From: Diphasiastrum complanatum
Taxonomy: Eukaryota > Streptophyta > Lycopodiopsida > Lycopodiales > Lycopodiaceae
NCBI GenBank assembly: GCA_029204225.1
Contig: CM055092.1
Span: forward strand, 81,453,464-81,517,463
Reading direction: 5' to 3'
Length of the DNA: 64,000 bases
The translations under genes were made by a program, and so were the position numbers. Position 1 is the first letter of the stretch. Each line of letters begins with the position of its first letter. The notes under the pieces are model-generated. The model ran no database searches. It was not told the DNA's origin and worked only from the letters and a program-made list of their open reading frames with translations. This document shows, one piece after another, positions 34,778 to 45,708 of this stretch.

Positions 34778-35269
34778 TATAGCAGCAGCAAGTTTTTCTA
34801 TCTATGTGTAACATAGATGAATGCTTGTTGTGATTTGAATGCATTTCATTGATGTTTGATAACATTTGTTCACTCACTCTGATCAAAACACGAACGTCTA
34901 TGACTCCTCAGTCTCTAATCAGACGATGGCTATCTTTGACGCCTGAGGAACTTGCATTGTCATACTACTCTTTCAATCTATTTCAGAATTAAACTTTTGA
35001 TTAAATCCATTTTCGATAATACCACACACAAATCATTTCTAATTTCTTTGGTGGACTGTACTCATTTCTATATTTTTGTGAGTATGAACTAATTTATAAG
35101 ATCTTCTTGGGCAATAGAACACTTAAGCTCTGATTATAATTGGTATAAACATTCCATTAGACTATTTTTGCATCTAGCAGCCCATTGTAGCAGGAGAGCT
35201 GTTAAGCAACCTGCTCTCTTCTCCGCTCGTGTTCTCTATACTCAATCACCCCCATCATATGTCTCTTCC
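34778..35269. other. No gene seen
   Basis: AT-rich stretch with no supported coding region or repeat. Confidence 0.5.
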
Positions 35270-35307
35270 AGGGGATATACCAAGGGACATTCCTTGGTAT
35301 ATCCCTT
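35270..35307. repeat. Perfect 14-bp inverted repeat with 6-nt loop
   Basis: GGGATATACCAAGG (35272-35285), loop GACATT, CCTTGGTATATCCC (35292-35305). Pairing extends two more positions with one G-T wobble. It is the strongest short hairpin outside the 8 kb array. Confidence 0.9.
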
Positions 35308-35459
35308 TCAAATGGCACCCTGTTCCAAGGATTATTCCGAGGGTTACAAAATAAATAAATAAAGCATTTACGGCTTTTGCACCACTTCTTATGAAGTTGG
35401 TAAGAAAAAACATTTGTTCATAATTGTTAGTAAAATAATTTGCAAAATTTATATGAGTT

Positions 35460-36300
35460 ACATTTTAGGCACTTAAAAATTGAAGAGGGAAACTTAACTT
35501 CAACGAATATATCTTCATACATAAATGTTCCAAGTTTAGAGATATGTTACAAATTGGATTATTGAAATAAACCTGATTATAATTAAATCCACTCGAGTCA
35601 TCCTTGTCCTGTCCATTGACGTCAGACTCATGTTACTGCGATGCATGCGATTGAGACTATGAAACCTGCATCCAATGAAGGTAATTCAGTTACCTGAGAA
35701 ATGTCATGAGAGTGAAAGTCAGACCACATTAATGTAGTAAAGTTAAAGTATATTTTGAAGCCATATTTACCTCAGATCTAGAATATCCATCTGAATCAAG
35801 GCACAAGGAAGACTTGAAGTCTGCGAAGAAAGGATTCCCCGAAAATGAGGCCGCTAAGAAGCTACATGAGACTTTGGGACCTTCTCACCTTGGTGGTGGT
35901 GGCTAAGGTTCGCCCATGGACATCGTTATAACCCTATCAAATGGCTCCATTTTGTCCTAAAACTAGACTCCATGCAATTGAAGATCCATGTAGAGGACTT
36001 AACTTAAACAAATTATATATATTGATACATAAATGTTCCAATTACAAATATATATCAGAATAGAATGCCTAGTTATTAGACCCAGCTGAATCATTCCCAC
36101 CCTGGCCATGGTCATCCGACACATGTGACTATGATGCATATTGGGACTGCGATATTTGCATGCAATGAAGATGTGTAAATTTTCTAAGTGATGTTGTTAG
36201 AGTGTCCGACCAAATGAATGTGCTGAAGTCAAAATATATGTTGAAACCATAATACATATCTCAGAATATCCATCCCAGTCAATTCTCACTCCTTGTCTCT
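35460..36300. repeat. Diverged tandem duplication holding a transposase C-terminal tail
   Basis: 35480-35790 and 35990-36290 are related: ATACATAAATGTTCCAA, ATGCATnnGATTGnGACT, CCNAATGAAG, and CAGAATATCCATCnnnATCAA. On the minus strand the second reads QISQSQYAS, HVSDDHGQGGNDSAGSNN, a Ser/Gln-rich tail. At 35830-35905 the plus strand reads ENEAAKKLHETLGPSHLGGG, an inverted piece of the domain found on the minus strand at 36480-36590. Confidence 0.6.
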
Positions 36301-37763
36301 CCAATAGTTCGAGTAATGATTGCAGGTTGTTGGAATATGCATACTTGTACTCCTCTTTTGTGGGAGACCGCTTTACGGTATATTTCTACATGAACCAACA
36401 AATCGGTGATTGTAATTTAATTTCACAAATAAAATATGAATTACGACAATATCAAATTCAACTTATGGGTGGGGAGACTTATGACCTGGGCATGAAAAGA
36501 ACCTTGGCCACCACTGCCCAGGTGCGAGGGCCCTAGCGTCTCCATACGCTTTTTAGCTGCCTCTCTTTGTTGCTTGAAACGATCTGATTTTCTAGAAATG
36601 TTTTCTTTGCAAATTTCCAATCATCTTAGTGCACATTGTATGGCCTAGTTTTGCCAGCTCTCATCACATCTCAGATATCCAATTTGTGGTGGCTCATCAA
36701 GCCTCCCATTTGTCATCCCATCCAAATTTGGTCAAATTCCAAATCAAGAGAGGGGACTGGAAATTCTCTATACAACAAGTCAACGACATAATTCTTTTTC
36801 TCATCACTTTGTTTGCGCTAGTCCTTGAAAATGTCCCTGTTGAAGACCACATGCGTGAGTTGCTCATGCGAGTGATGATGAGACCAACACAGTCATCCTC
36901 CACTATGTGCTTCTCTGCATCTATGTCATAGGATAGCAAGATGTCAGCTGATGGAGAGGTGCCAAAGGGAGTGTCCAGAGGAGTGGGGGAATTGACTACA
37001 ATAGGAGAAATTTGGGGAGGACTTTGAAGGCGATCACGAGAAGAGTGGAGAGGGGTATGAAGAGGAGAAGGTCGGGAAAGAGTTTGAGAGGGAGTGTAAC
37101 CAACAGGGGTTTGAATGAGAGAAAAAATGGGTGGAGTGGTCTGGCAAGAGGAATCACGATGCGATGGAGACCCCATAGGGGGCGTGGACACCGATGAAGG
37201 AAAAATGTGAGGAGAGAGTGTGGGTGTCGGGGTAATAAGGTGTGATAGATGCATGAGTCGTAGTATCACGCGCCATCCACGTTGCTTCTTGGATTAGGGT
37301 TTCTCGAAGTAAGGAATCCCTATGATGAGGCCTGCTAGCACGACATGCGGGGCTTGAGGCTGCAAGAAGCATGACATCAGCGTCATCACCGCCACAACAA
37401 GAGTCGCTGATGAGGCGATGACTCCTATGATCTCTCTTTTTTCGACTGGAATGTCGGGAGGAGGCACTAGCATTAGAGTGCACGAGGGAGGGAATCCTGC
37501 CAGATAGACCCTCGTGGAATAGGATAACACCTCCATCACGGAGGGTTGTGGGAACTGGATCTCCTTAGAATGAGATGATCTGGACAACCTACTCGAACTC
37601 CGTGCATCCCAACGAGCCCGCAGTCTCTCCATGATCGTGCTTGAACACGAGGGAAACATCCCATCCATATAACTGAGGAACTCGTCGTCACTCATGGATG
37701 AAAAATAGGATGGCCCACGACTGCGGCTAGATCCGTGACTTTGAGATGTGTCATGAGACATTG
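36240..37763 (-). pseudogene. En/Spm (Ptta-type) transposon protein remnant
   Basis: The minus strand from 37763 reads MSHDTSQSHGSSRSRGPSYF, SSMSDDEFLSYMDGMFPS, IMERLRARWDARSS, then a long Ser/Pro-rich linker (HTPLHSSRDRLQSPPQISP). Further on it gives ENISRKSDRFKQQREAAKKR, METLGPSHLGSGGQGSFHA and, at 36390-36260, SPTKEEYKYAYSNNLQ, LLELLERQGVRIDWDGYSE. The S-x-K...R...H-x-GS-GSF layout is that of the plant transposase (Ptta/En/Spm, Transposase_24) domain that accompanies CACTA elements. Frameshifts and stops break it at least four times. A parallel fragment is at 38260-38470. Confidence 0.6.
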
Positions 37764-37794
37764 AGGATATGATTGGGATAATTGTTGCAAGCAA

Positions 37795-38250
37795 TAAAAG
37801 ATATTTCAGAGAATACTACCTTGTAGAGTTAGTGAGTGCATAAAATAAATTCAAATAAATGAGTTAAAGGTTTAGGGTCGAACAACAAAAGTGACTCTTT
37901 GCATTCAACCATAGATGAATAAACTACATTACACCATAATAATCACAAATAATCACAATAATTACACTTTTTAACAAATAAATTAAGCATTTCTACATAG
38001 TTCAAGGCCAAATACAGTTCAATTACCATATATAGTCAAGGTTCAAGACTACGTAAAAAATTAGCTACATCAAAAGATAGTTGGCAAATGTACGAATAAA
38101 AATGATAGATATAAATACATATACATAAGTATCTGTAAACATGGAAAGGCTAGTTATAGAGCCAAAACACTAGCTAGATCTATCTAATTCCTCTTCATGA
38201 TCTTCTTCATGTGGGACTTTTTGTTCCTACACGCGCAAGACACATGAATT
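37795..38250. other. No gene seen
   Basis: AT-rich spacer between two En/Spm-type remnants. No ORF or repeat recognised. Confidence 0.5.
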
Positions 38251-38259
38251 AGTCTTCTG

Positions 38260-38470
38260 AATAATTGTATGGGAGTGGGAGTGAATAGCAAGTATACATT
38301 AGAACATAAAATGGAGTTGATGTTGTTCTTGAGGAGCGCATCCCAGTTTATATGCATGCCCTACCTTTCCAATAACTCTAGTACCGCTTGCATACTATGG
38401 GAATATGCATACATGTACTCGTCATGTGTGGGAGACTGCCCCACGGTGGATCGCTGCACAAACATTGAAA
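38260..38470 (-). pseudogene. Second En/Spm (Ptta-type) fragment
   Basis: The minus strand reads VGQSPTHDEYMYAYSHSMQA and VLELLERQGMHINWDALL, parallel to SPTKEEYKYAYSNNLQ and LLELLERQGVRIDWDGYS at 36260-36390. It is a diverged copy of the same protein region. The rest of that protein is missing here. Confidence 0.6.
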
Positions 38471-38489
38471 ACTTTGATCAAAAACATGA

Positions 38490-38850
38490 TGTGTAGGCCC
38501 TTCGCACTTCATGAATCTAATGTTTCGTAGCATCAAAGAGAGAAAATGATGCTGCTACTTAGAATTCAACACTTCAAAGTGGTTATATGTGGACACTTGT
38601 TTGAATCCAAATGAATCTCATGCAAGCTTTTAGAATTTTTGAGTTTGACGTAGCAGACACACTTTTCTCTTTTCGATGTGGTGAACCATGAGATTCAAGA
38701 ACGTCAACGGCCTGCACACAACATGTCTCTTTGTGTCATCAGTTTTAGGTGAAATACCCAATCAGCACAGACAACTTGATCACGGAGCCAGTTAGCCCCC
38801 TCTGCATCCTCAATGGATGTGTGTTCCTTTGCTAAGTTAGGTGAAAATCC
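38490..38850. repeat. Dispersed repeat A, copy 2
   Basis: Matches copies at 13570 and 39470: GATGTGTAGGCCCTTnGnA, TTCGTAGCATC, ACACTTTTCTCTTTTCGATG, GAGCCAGTTAGCCCCC. Confidence 0.82.
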
Positions 38851-39159
38851 AGCATGTAATAAGGAAGTAGACTCCACTTTCTTGCCCTAATGTGAAAACC
38901 TTAGCCTAGATCCAAGAGTCATGCTTGGTAGGTGCATGGTAGGTACAAATCTCATCATAAATCATGGTCTAGATCCTACAAAGTAGGAATCACTACCAAA
39001 TGGACACAACCACTCCTCTTGACTCGTGGTAACCTACTTTAGGTGTGAATGTACAAGTGGCACTTCGGCCATTCAAGTAACCAACAAATAATATTGACAA
39101 AATGTACAATATTCTACATGGCTAGATTTACCAATGTAGGCAATTTTTCACAAATCAAA

Positions 39160-39350
39160 ACTCCCAAACTGTACGATTATATCATATTCCAGAATGTCAC
39201 CACATGCTCCCTCCCTCCCTACGACATTTGGGCTTTGTTGTGGAACTTATTGTTCTACAAGAAACATGTGAAACATGCCTTTAATGGAAGAAAACTAGGG
39301 CTACACACCTTCCTGGAATTGGGAGTGCTGGTTATCTTTAACTCTTTCAT

Positions 39351-39422
<72 letters not shown>
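39160..39422. repeat. Dispersed repeat B, copy 2, ending in a (CT)35 tract
   Basis: B sequence (AGAATGTCACCACATGCTCC, TTTAATGGAAGAAAAC, TCATGATCTCTCTC) with the microsatellite at 39353-39422. Repeat A copy 3 begins right after it. Confidence 0.85.
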
Positions 39423-39424
<2 letters not shown>

Positions 39425-39469
39425 CATCCCGTGGGCTAAAAATATAGAGTATTGTGAAACGGATGCCAA

Positions 39470-40010
39470 AACTTTTATGTATACTGACTCATAGCTACAA
39501 CGTCAATACAACACATATATTGTCCATTCACGACCATTTCAAGTTCAAACAACAATGATGTCCAAATTAAACCACATTGAGGAGTAGACATCAATAAGAG
39601 ACTCATTGGCCCCACAAATGACTCATACGTAATGAGGGGTTGTGTCTTCTATGAAGACAGTAAAGAGGAACATGATGTGTAGGCCCTTGGTAGTCCTTGA
39701 GTCTGATAGTTCGTAGCATCGAAAAGAGAAAAGGATGCTACTACTTTGAACTCCACGCTTCAAAGTGGTTACATGTGGATACTTGTTTGAATCCAAATAA
39801 ACCTCATGCAACCTTTTAGATCTATTGAATTTGAAGTAACAGACACACTTTTCTCTTTTCGATGTGGTGAACAATGAGGTTCAAGGACATCGACAGCCTG
39901 CACACCACATTCCTCTTTGGTGTCGTCATTTTTAGACGAAATACCCAATCGACATAGACAACTCAATCGTAGAGCCAGTTAGCCCCCTTTTCATCCTCAA
40001 TGGATTCATG
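39470..40010. repeat. Dispersed repeat A, copy 3
   Basis: Full-length A copy: TACTGACTCATAG, CATTTCAAGTTCAAACAA, GATGTGTAGGCCCTTGG, GTGGTGAACAATGAGG, GAAATACCCAATCGACATAG. Confidence 0.82.
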
Positions 40011-40169
40011 TCATCATTAATATTGTTAGGGTTATAGTTTGTGGTTAATAGTAGATGGAAAATTGATTTATATATTGGTATTGCCCTCATAGCTTTGACT
40101 CAATACCTATAAAAGCTCAGACTATGACGCACGCACACACACACATGCATAACTTAAAATCCTGTCAAT

Positions 40170-40985
40170 TAGAGTAGTATGAACTAGTAAGCATGAAAGA
40201 TAAATCAAGATACTACAAATTAGCATAACATGAACTAGTAATCATGAAATATAAATGAATGGCATCACACTTACATGCGTGTACACACAAACATGCACAC
40301 ACACACCCTAAACCCTAAAACCTACACACACACAAAGAGGAAAAAAATAAAGAACATAGCTGAGTGTTAATCAAAACTCTCGAACTGTAGAATTATATCC
40401 TATTTTAGAATGTCACCACATGCTCCCTCCCTATGGCATTTGGGCTTTCTTGCGGAACTTATCGTCTAACAAGAAACATTTGAGAAAACAAGGGCTACAC
40501 ACCTTCCTAGAATTGGTATTGTTGGTTACCTTTAACGTTTTCATGATCTCTCTCTCTCTCTTCCTCGCTCTCTATCTCTAAGCATGAAACATAACTAATA
40601 CATAACACATAAATTATGATCCTGCAAATTAAAGTAACAGGAATAAATTAATATCCTACAAATTAGAGTAGCATGAACTAGTAAGCATGAAACATAAATC
40701 AAGATACTATGGTAGCATGAACTAGTAATCATGAAACATACACGAATGGCATCACACTTACACGCACATGCACACAAACCCTAAACCCTAAAACCTAAAC
40801 ACACGCGAAGAGAACTAAAAGAAAGAATATAGTAGAGTGCTAATCAAAACTCCCGAACCATATGATTATATCCTATTCCAGAATGTCACCACATGCTCCC
40901 TCCCCATGGCATTTGGGCTTTATTGTAAAACTTATCGTCCAACAAGAAACATTTGAACCACACCTTTAACGGAAGAAAACAAGGA
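40170..40985. repeat. Two more B units with telo-box motifs (about 470 bp tandem)
   Basis: Units at 40185-40565 and 40665-40985 share AGCATGAAACATAAATCAAGATACTA, given here in part, ATGGCATCACACTTACA, ACCCTAAACCCTAAAACCTA and the B body (AATGTCACCACATGCTCCCT). The second B is cut at 40987 and joined to a CACTA transposase. Each unit has two CCCTAAA repeats, the plant telomere motif. Confidence 0.8.
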
Positions 40986-40987
40986 CT

Positions 40988-42546
40988 ATGTTTTTCTTAG
41001 AACGATTCATGAATACATTGAAAGGCTTTGTAAGTCAATGTAAGTCAAAGAGCAAGGCCTGAGGGTAGCACAACAGAAGGATGGCTAGTGCAAGCATGGA
41101 TTACATCACGAAGTTCCTTGCTCATAGTGATCCTTCTATTCATCATCTTTGGGATAAAAAGGATGTTGATCGTGTTGTTGGGAGGTTCCTTAAGAAAAAG
41201 GAGTGATCATGAGAATGAGTGAGTCCTTCAAGGAGAAGGTAAATAACTTTTGCATTCTTAATAGTGAGGAAATACAAAAGTGGATTTTTCTATACGAAGA
41301 GGCCAAGGCTCGTAGACAAACCGCTCGAGCTACTTTTAGGAGAGAGCATAAAAGACAACCATGTCCACCTGACCTCGTTCTTCTACCCAAGGACATGATG
41401 CTTAATTGGTTGCCTGAGGCCCTTAGAGCCCAAACCTTGGAAAACAACCATGAAGTAACAGAGAGAGAGCGGGAATATGCAAGGGGGTGCAATTTACATG
41501 CACTAAACTATGAAGATCATCATTCACATATTAATTAAAACATTTGTATGTGCAATTTTGTACATGCTTGTAGTATCCCTAACAAATTTGGATTCATTTT
41601 GTTCAGTACAAAAAACACAATGCATTGTGGACGCATGGATGACACTTTCGTATGGAGCACATTGACACAAGCAAGCACGACGAACATCATTTTTCTCTCT
41701 TCTCAGCTTGATTATTGTAGGAAAATTCAACTTTTTTATATTTGATGTCAAATGGTTCAAAGTTATTTGCAATGGTCCCAATGCAACCGTCAGGATAGAT
41801 GATAGTGGTTATTTCGCCATTGACTCTATGAAGTTTTGGAAAGATCAAAGCAATACATTTGATTTTCCTCAACAATGTGAGCACGTACATTTATTTTATG
41901 TTTTCAACATGTCTATGCTCTTTTGTTGTCAATCAATCGATTTTTAGTGTACTACAAAAAATGTATATTGTGTATAGTAATACCCAAGCAACTGTAACAA
42001 AGCCATTGATACTAACTACGAGTCAACATTTAAGGTAACATCGATCAATTACAGGTGGTCTTTTACCCTAATCGTTCAGATCCCAGATGGTGGTACATGA
42101 TTCATATCACTCGAAGGAAAAAAAAATTTGAGGATAGAGATGTAGTAGAGGACATGGCGCTGCCAACTGATGCACCTCATGAACAATATTATGATGACGG
42201 ATTCAATGACACATTTTTGGAGGATGATCATGTGCAAGCTTCACAAGCTAATGATGATGTTGAGCATGGTGCATCATCATCAGATGGATCAACGACATAC
42301 GACACACCTTCTCAATCTCACTTGTTGTCACTGTCTCCATTAGCTTTTGAAAATCAGCTTATTAATGATGAAGCTATAGGGGATATTTGGGTAGAATTAG
42401 AGATAGACGCATTTAAATTGGCGGATTTGTCGCATGATGATGCGGCAAATAATAATGATGGACCACCGAGAGTAAGACAGTACGATGTATTTCAGCTCAT
42501 TGTAATATTAATCATATTGTTTATAGATGCAATTACACTTTATTAA
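40988..42546 (+). pseudogene. CACTA (En/Spm) transposase, C-terminal part
   Basis: Starts inside the TNP2-type transposase at FFLERFMNTLKGFVSQ and RARPEGSTTEGW, the DUF4218-like stretch ERYMKTLKGYVRNRARPEG. A 10-bp tandem duplication (GTAAGTCAAT/GTAAGTCAAA, 41029-41048) throws it out of frame. It continues with YITKFLAHSDPSIHHLWDKK, an open segment 41203-41538, then a DUF4216-like block: RKIQLF, FDVKWFKVICNGPNATVRID, GYFAIDSMKFWKDQ, HVHLFYVFNMS (41718-41930), then VFYPNRSDPRWWYMIHITRR and an acidic tail. The transposase core upstream of 40988 is missing, so the element cannot move itself. Order and strand fit a CACTA 3' half. Confidence 0.8.
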
Positions 42547-42699
42547 TTGACTAGTTGACATCAAACAAGTAGTCGATGCATGTGAGTACACAAATTTTTA
42601 TCATCATTTTTTTGTGATACATAAATTTCTTAATGCACTTGTGCATATGGCAACGAATGTTGATAGAAAATGGAATTCAATGTGTTGATAGGTAACAAA

Positions 42700-43131
42700 T
42701 TCCAAAAGTAAGATCCGTTTACATTCTATTTTATGCCGTGGTTTATACCAAGGGGTCTCTTTTTTAACAGTCTCGATATTACACTCTTTGAGCAGAGTGT
42801 CCCACCTGGACCCTCTTTATAACCCTCTCTATAAATGTCTCAAAAAGAAATTCAAATTTAGTAGGCTTATACCAACTTCAGTCTCGGTATACCCCTCAAA
42901 TCAGCTTCAGTATTCCGATGTATGTTCCGAGGCCCTCTAGTGAATTTATAACCCTCTTTATATCCCTCTCTATAAATGTTTCAAAAACAAGTTCAAATTT
43001 GGTAGGCTCATACCGAGGCCAATCACTGGACCCGCGGCTCAAGCATTCCACTCCTTCCGCGACTCATTAAAAACTCCTATTTATGAAAACGCTCAAAAAA
43101 AGCCTTGGAAATCGTCCGTTCTCTTGTAGTG
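42700..43131 (+). mobile_element. CACTA 3' terminus with subterminal repeats
   Basis: The sequence ends CTCTTGTAGTG at 43121-43131, the inverse of CACTACAAGAG, the hallmark CACTA end. Inside it are two ~65-bp direct repeats (42805-42870 and 42946-43012) built on CCCTCTTTATA, CCCTCTCTATAAATGT and TTCAAATTTnGTAGGCT. The matching 5' end was not found in the window. The next three bases, TCT, would be the target duplication. Confidence 0.75.
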
Positions 43132-43364
43132 TCTTTAAAACATTGAAATGTAGATGTCCATCTACGACCCACATGTATGATATCCAAGCCACAAACCATC
43201 GTGGAATGTCTAGGATTTGCACTACTAGCTCTAGAAGACATTACCATTAGATTGTGAGTAATAATTGGCAATTCCACCCAAAGTTGAAAACAAGTACTAT
43301 CTAGGATAACTATGTCACATGATTATAGTAACACAACCACAAAGGTGTTAATGCATAATGCAAA

Positions 43365-43893
43365 ACTCTCTCTCTCTCTCTCTCTCTCAAATCTTAAATC
43401 AATTTAGATTGCAAAACACATGTACACTCACTCACTCACTCACTCTCTCTATCTCTCTCTCTTAAATTACAAATCCAATATAAATTTTCTATCAGACACA
43501 CACACAAACTCTCTCTCTCTCTCTCCTTCTTTGTCTCTCTCCCTCTCTCTCTCTCTATTATCTTAAATTCAAAATGCAAAACACAACACATACACACTTC
43601 CTCTCTCTCTCTCTCTCTCTCAACAACAATCTATTATAAACACTATCCTAAATCATTCTAAATCAATGCAAAATTCAAAAACACACACACACTCTCTCTC
43701 TCAAATCAAAAATCTAAGATTCATTTACCATCAAACACTAATATTCAAACACTTAACACTATCTATTCAAACACCTATCTTTCCTCTTTTCACTTTTCTT
43801 TCACAAAAGTATATAAAACAAACTTGATTTCTCAAAGAAAAGAGCAAAACATAAACTCCAAAAGCTTTCAATATTTTCAAGCATACACCTACA

Positions 43894-43946
<53 letters not shown>

Positions 43947-44165
43947 ACAAATCTAATAATATATTATTAGCAAACACTATCCTAAATACTACTAACAATC
44001 TATTACAAGAAGAACAATATCCAAAACCATTCTAAATCAATACAAAATTCAAAAACACAAACGCATTCTCTCTCTCTCTCTCTCTCTCTCTCAAACACTT
44101 AACAATATCTATTCAAACACTTAACACTATCTATTCAAACACTATTGCTCAAACACTTAACACTT
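43365..44165. repeat. Compound microsatellite region ((CT)n with AAACACTTAACACTATCTATTC units)
   Basis: Many CT tracts (longest 43897-43940) separated by CA runs and by AAATTACAAATC and CTATTCAAACACTTAACAC units. At 44095-44175 the unit ACTTAACACTATCTATTCAA repeats in tandem. No gene is called here. Confidence 0.85.
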
Positions 44166-44439
44166 AACACTATCTATTCAAACACTTATGTTTCGTCTCT
44201 TCACTTTCTTTCACATAAGCAAACAAAACAAGCTTTATCTTTGAAACAAAAAGCAAAACAAAAACTTCAAAAGCTATCAAATCTTCAAGCATCAACCTCA
44301 AAGCATCAGCACTAACCTCAACGCATCTAAAGCATGAACTGATCTTCAAGAATCTCAATAATCGCAATAATCGCTCCAAAGGCGCCTTCCATTGCTCAAA
44401 CTTGCACAAAACAAAGTGAGGAAGAAAGCGCTGGATCGT

Positions 44440-44850
44440 TCAAATTTGGAAAAATGACAGACGTTGGATTCTGACGTCCTTCAAACACGTCAGAATTTGA
44501 CACCCATATAGGCTTAGGCCCGGACGCTAGATGCCAAAGAACAGGCTTTTGGATTGTTGACATGGACGTCGCCGTCGGATTCTGACATCCACGTCAGATG
44601 ACACGTTATTTTTTTTTTTGAAGAAAAAAATGCCACGTCATATCCATGTTGAGATGTTGGATTCCGCCATGTTGGATTCCAATGTACATTTTAAAAATTG
44701 GTTTCCGCCACAATTTCCTGATCACCGGAATCCCAATTTGGGATTTCTTGCCTGGACGTCGGATTTCGACATGTCAAATTGCGACGGATTATAAAATTTC
44801 CGAAAATACATCGGACACCCATGTCAGAATCCGTGTGATATGCTATTGTG
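44440..44850. mobile_element. Transposon-end-like region with GACGTC/GTCAGAATCCGAC repeats
   Basis: Dense variants of GGATTCTGACGTCC, GACGTCGGATT, CACGTCAGATG and TGTCAGAATCCG in both orientations, as in subterminal arrays of CACTA or Mutator-like elements. It abuts an expansin 3' end at 44851, so this may be a terminus. No TIR was found. Confidence 0.4.
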
Positions 44851-45300
44851 TTTGGTCAAACCTTCAGTGAAAATCAGCTATACTGAGGAATGGCTTATCT
44901 CATTACAAACAATCTTTCATAGATGATTTTCAACGGTTACTAGTAGAACATACACGAGTGTTATAAAATTTTTTTATCCATCTCGACTTTCGAGTTTCTA
45001 TAAAATGTAATTGTAAAAGAGGCAGACAGTCTGTAGGAGCCCATTGCATTTTACTCGAAATGCAGAAATTTCAAAACTTTAACTAGTCTAGAACTCGTTA
45101 CCTTTGTAGAGTAAAGCATATTGTCTCAATCGTGGATCTCCAGCATCGCGTCAACTTCTTTTCCAGTTTACTCATTGAAGAATAGATCATTTGTGTGTGT
45201 GTGTGTGTTGGGTCCAGTATAAATCATGATGATGTACGGATTAAAGTTATAGAGCCATCAAATGCAATCATAGGTCATGTATGATCATAGGACAGTTTGC
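44851..45300 (+). pseudogene. Expansin 3' end and downstream flank, inverted fragment
   Basis: The plus strand reads FGQTFSENQLY and a TGA stop (44884-44886), the C-terminus seen on the minus strand at 51705 and 50786 (FGQSFSENQFY, FGQTFSENQFY). The following 410 bp are the reverse complement of 51290-51700 (for example GAATAGATCATTTGTG and GATGATGTACNGATTAAAGT), with a (GT) expansion at 45192. The rest of the exon is replaced by the GACGTC-repeat region. Confidence 0.85.
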
Positions 45301-45329
45301 TTACCGTAGAATGGACAAAAATTAGCATC

Positions 45330-45700
45330 ATTATTTGAAATGGTTTTTTCAAGGTGGAGAAATAATTCAAAAAGCTAAAAAGCCCTTATTTAGGGCCTCC
45401 TATCCTTTTTAGATGAAATCAAGGGTTGTAGCCTCCAAATGAAGGGCATCCTGACTGTACCCGCAAGTACAGTATGTCAAAATAGTGTTTGAAGAACGCC
45501 AGATGTGACTTCACCACTTTATAGGTCACGAAGTTGGGAATTCATGGTAAGGAGTATTCTGGAAACCGAAAGTGATCTGGCTTCCAATTTGACAGCGGAG
45601 GGTGGTCTGGTAAGCCAAAAATTACAGGTCATTACTTTTTAGTTTTGACATCACCGTTGGCCTAGAAATACTCTCTTTATCCTACAAGGTGGAGTTTCAC
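45330..45700 (+). repeat. Leader or LTR part of the 45-48 kb Copia element
   Basis: Related to the reverse complement of 32020-32400 (GCCTCCAAATGAAGGGCA, CTGTACCCGCAAGTACAGTA, GACATCACCGTTGGCCT). It precedes gag, as expected for the 5' part of a Copia element. The outer limit is unclear. Confidence 0.5.
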
Positions 45701-45708
45701 GCAAGTTG

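Noticed and set aside
36629-37197. Plus-strand ORFs at 36.6-37.2 kb
   Set aside because: They are shadows of the minus-strand Ser/Pro-rich En/Spm-type frame.
44170-44409. 79-codon minus-strand ORF near the microsatellite region
   Set aside because: Leu/Val-rich with no motif, lies in repeat-derived DNA and has no support beyond being open.
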